The notes under the pieces: generated by a model
Databases searched by the model: none
Told to the model about the DNA's origin: nothing
Seen by the model: only the letters and a program-made list of their open reading frames with translations
Made by a program: the position numbers and the translations under genes
Shown here: one piece after another, positions 59,989 to 61,355 of the stretch
How positions within the stretch are numbered: the stretch's first letter is position 1
How the letters are laid out: each line of letters begins with the position of its first letter
Source of the DNA: Glycocaulis sp.
Lineage (GTDB): Bacteria > Pseudomonadota > Alphaproteobacteria > Caulobacterales > Maricaulaceae
Length of the DNA stretch: 61,355 bases
NCBI GenBank assembly: GCA_022565665.1
Contig: JAIUMI010000015.1
Location: forward strand, 1 to 61,355
Direction: 5' to 3'

Positions 59989-61197
59989 CTAGACCCGCTC
60001 CACCACCATCGCGCTGCCCACGCCCGAGCCGCCATGGGCGACGATGAGGCCGAGGCTACCACCGGAGCGTTCAAGCCCGCCCAGCATGGTGGCCAGCAGG
60101 ATCGCGCCCGACGCGCCCATCGGGTGGCCCATGGCCAGATGCCCGCCTTCCGGGTTCACCTTGTCCATGTCGGGCTTGTAATCGCGTTCAAACTTTACCG
60201 GCGTGGCAGCGAAGGCCTCCATGAACTCGATCCGGTCGAAATCGGAGAGCGCGAGGCCGGTCTCTTTGAGGATCTGCTCCATCGCGGCAAAGCCAGCGGT
60301 CAGCTGGAGCACCGGATCGGCGGTGGCTTCCACGGCCGCGCGGATACGCGCTTTTGGTTTCAGCCCAGCGGCCTTGCCTGCCGCTTCGGTGCCGACAAGC
60401 GCCAGCGCCGCGCCATCGCAGACAGGCGGGCAATTGGCGACGGAGTGGACGTGGTGAACCGCGCTCAGCTCCGGGCGGGCTTTCAGCATCACCGTATCAA
60501 AGCCGGCGGCGCCCATCTCGGCAAACGCAGGCTCGAACCCGGCGAGCTTCTCCGCGCTCATGCCCGCACGCACCGCCTCATCGCGCTCGATCAGAACCGC
60601 GCCGTCCTCGCCGGAGATCGCGATCACTTCAGCGAGGCCGCCCTTGTCCCAGGCCGCCGCAGCGCGGTTGTGGGACCGGGCCGTCACCTCATCGAGATCG
60701 GCCTTGGTAAAGCCCTCCATGGTCGCCATCAGGTCAGCCGACAGGGCGACGGGCACATAGCGCAGCGCCGCCGCGGTCTTCGGATCGGTATAGTAGAACG
60801 CCTTGTCGCCCATGAAGGGCACCGCGCTCATCATCTCCACCCCGCCCGCGATACGCAGCCGGTCATCACCGCGCGCCGCCGCTTCGCTGGCCGCCATACC
60901 GACGGCCGTCAGGCCGGAGACGCAGTAATTATTGATCGTCAGCGCGCGTACCGCATCGGGCAATCCGGCATGAAGCCGGGTGACCAGCGCCAGATGCCCG
61001 CCCTGCGCCCCTATCTGCCCCACACAGCCCAGTGTGAGGCTCGCCGCACCCGACACCGCCCCGACCCCGTTGCGGCCCTCCAGCGCGCGTATAAGCGCCG
61101 TTGTGAGGGCGTGCGGAGCAAGCCCTGCCAGCGCACCGTCCGGCTTGGCCTTGGCGCGCGGGGAGCGGACGGCGTCATAGATGAAAGTCTGGGTCAT
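59989..61197 (-). CDS. Thiolase-family acyl-CoA acyltransferase
   Basis: A 402-residue thiolase: acylatable Cys92 in INNYCVSGLTAVGMAAS, DGAALALVG, and catalytic His358 in AMGHPMGASGAI. The C-terminal Cys motif (CxGGGxG) is here HGGSGVGSA, with His388 where the second catalytic Cys is expected. It may still condense or cleave acyl-CoA, with altered chemistry, and could work in fatty acid beta-oxidation. It converges with the PEPC-like gene, three bases apart. Confidence 0.88.
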   Translation of the reverse strand: MTQTFIYDAVRSPRAKAKPDGALAGLAPHALTTALIRALEGRNGVGAVSGAASLTLGCVGQIGAQGGHLALVTRLHAGLPDAVRALTINNYCVSGLTAVGMAASEAAARGDDRLRIAGGVEMMSAVPFMGDKAFYYTDPKTAAALRYVPVALSADLMATMEGFTKADLDEVTARSHNRAAAAWDKGGLAEVIAISGEDGAVLIERDEAVRAGMSAEKLAGFEPAFAEMGAAGFDTVMLKARPELSAVHHVHSVANCPPVCDGAALALVGTEAAGKAAGLKPKARIRAAVEATADPVLQLTAGFAAMEQILKETGLALSDFDRIEFMEAFAATPVKFERDYKPDMDKVNPEGGHLAMGHPMGASGAILLATMLGGLERSGGSLGLIVAHGGSGVGSAMVVERV

Positions 61198-61230
61198 GGG
61201 GGTATCCTGAATTAACTCTCCAGTGTGTCA

Positions 61231-61251
61231 TCCCCCGCTTCATGCGGGGGA
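61231..61251. repeat. REP-like palindrome upstream of the thiolase
   Basis: TCCCCCGC (61231-61238) and GCGGGGGA (61244-61251) form an eight-base-pair stem with a TTCAT loop. It is of the same style as the palindromes at 53882-54027. Confidence 0.7.
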
Positions 61252-61297
61252 CCCATGCCTGGAAGCTGCGATCAAACACGAACTCTCGGGCATGGGT

Positions 61298-61355
61298 GGC
61301 GCGGGGGGGCGGGGGGGGGGGGCGGCCGGCGGGGGGCGGGCACCCCGGGGGGGGG
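61298..61355. other. G-rich low-complexity end, likely artefact
   Basis: The last 58 or so bases are almost only G with scattered C and a few A. Codon-like structure is lost abruptly after a normal spacer. This is typical of degraded read ends or an assembly edge rather than a biological repeat. Confidence 0.75.

Overview
The window is about 61 kb of high-GC chromosomal DNA from an alphaproteobacterium. The gene order and content (divK-pleD, xseB-ispA-dxs, pyrB-pyrC-plsY-dprA-topA-rnr, and a NadQ-type regulator beside an HD hydrolase) point to the dimorphic, stalk-forming lineages (Caulobacterales, Hyphomonadaceae or Maricaulaceae). This placement is an inference from gene content, not from a marker-gene phylogeny. 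No prophage, integrase, transposase, CRISPR array or rRNA operon is visible. Most of the window is core housekeeping sequence with short spacers and many stop/start overlaps.

Layout, left to right. 1-247: the 5' part of a small unknown gene in visibly AT-richer DNA. 396-5996 (minus): isoprenoid operon xseB, tRNA-binding protein, ispA, dxs, preceded by genes for a histidine phosphatase, a histone-deacetylase-like enzyme and a SET-domain protein. 6149-8321 (minus): acyltransferase, DUF2007 and HIT genes. 8372-15466 (plus): an SDR, ruvX, two AEC carriers, pyrB, a zinc-ligand-less pyrC, plsY and dprA. 15862-22678 (plus): topA, rnr, a NUDIX gene and an MFS gene. 22787-24736: rpmG converging on the divK-pleD operon. 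24918-30346 (plus): ROK kinase, dinB, tag, a lipoprotein, a FabH-like synthase and an M42-like peptidase. 30426-33847 (minus): amt, then a UspA, sigma-factor and VOC operon. 33947-37037 (plus): HD hydrolase and NadQ-like regulator, then TetR and an alpha/beta hydrolase. 37034-39046 (minus): a Tat-exported PhoX-family protein. 39186-44796 (plus): Sua5, GrlR-like, FAD oxidase, YaaA, bdhA and patatin genes. 44793-46398 (minus): GGCT and DUF418 genes. 46581-48923 (plus): a small protein and a membrane-anchored coiled-coil protein. 49124-52833 (minus): aspS, an FAD monooxygenase and a two-gene HicB-like module. 52996-53718: a PlsC-type acyltransferase. 54094-55800 (minus): metG. 55909-56733: two DUF1761 proteins. 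56813-56888: tRNA-Thr(TGT). 57151-59985: a divergent PEP-carboxylase-family protein. 59989-61197 (minus): a thiolase.

Functional themes are isoprenoid precursor supply, pyrimidine and phospholipid synthesis, DNA topology, repair and uptake, cell-cycle and c-di-GMP signalling (DivK, PleD and perhaps a TipN-like polarity protein), NAD control, 3-hydroxybutyrate metabolism and translation.

The least explained signal is in the spacers. Dense palindromes lie at 48948-49055, 53734-54027 and 61231-61251. A roughly 52-bp element occurs twice (54036-54087 and 56991-57043), with a compensatory base-pair change in its internal hairpin. Several enzymes have altered catalytic motifs: the dihydroorotase-like protein lacks HxH, the thiolase lacks the second Cys, and the PEPC-family protein has rewritten signatures. 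The last 60 or so bases are G-rich low complexity and look like a contig-end artefact.
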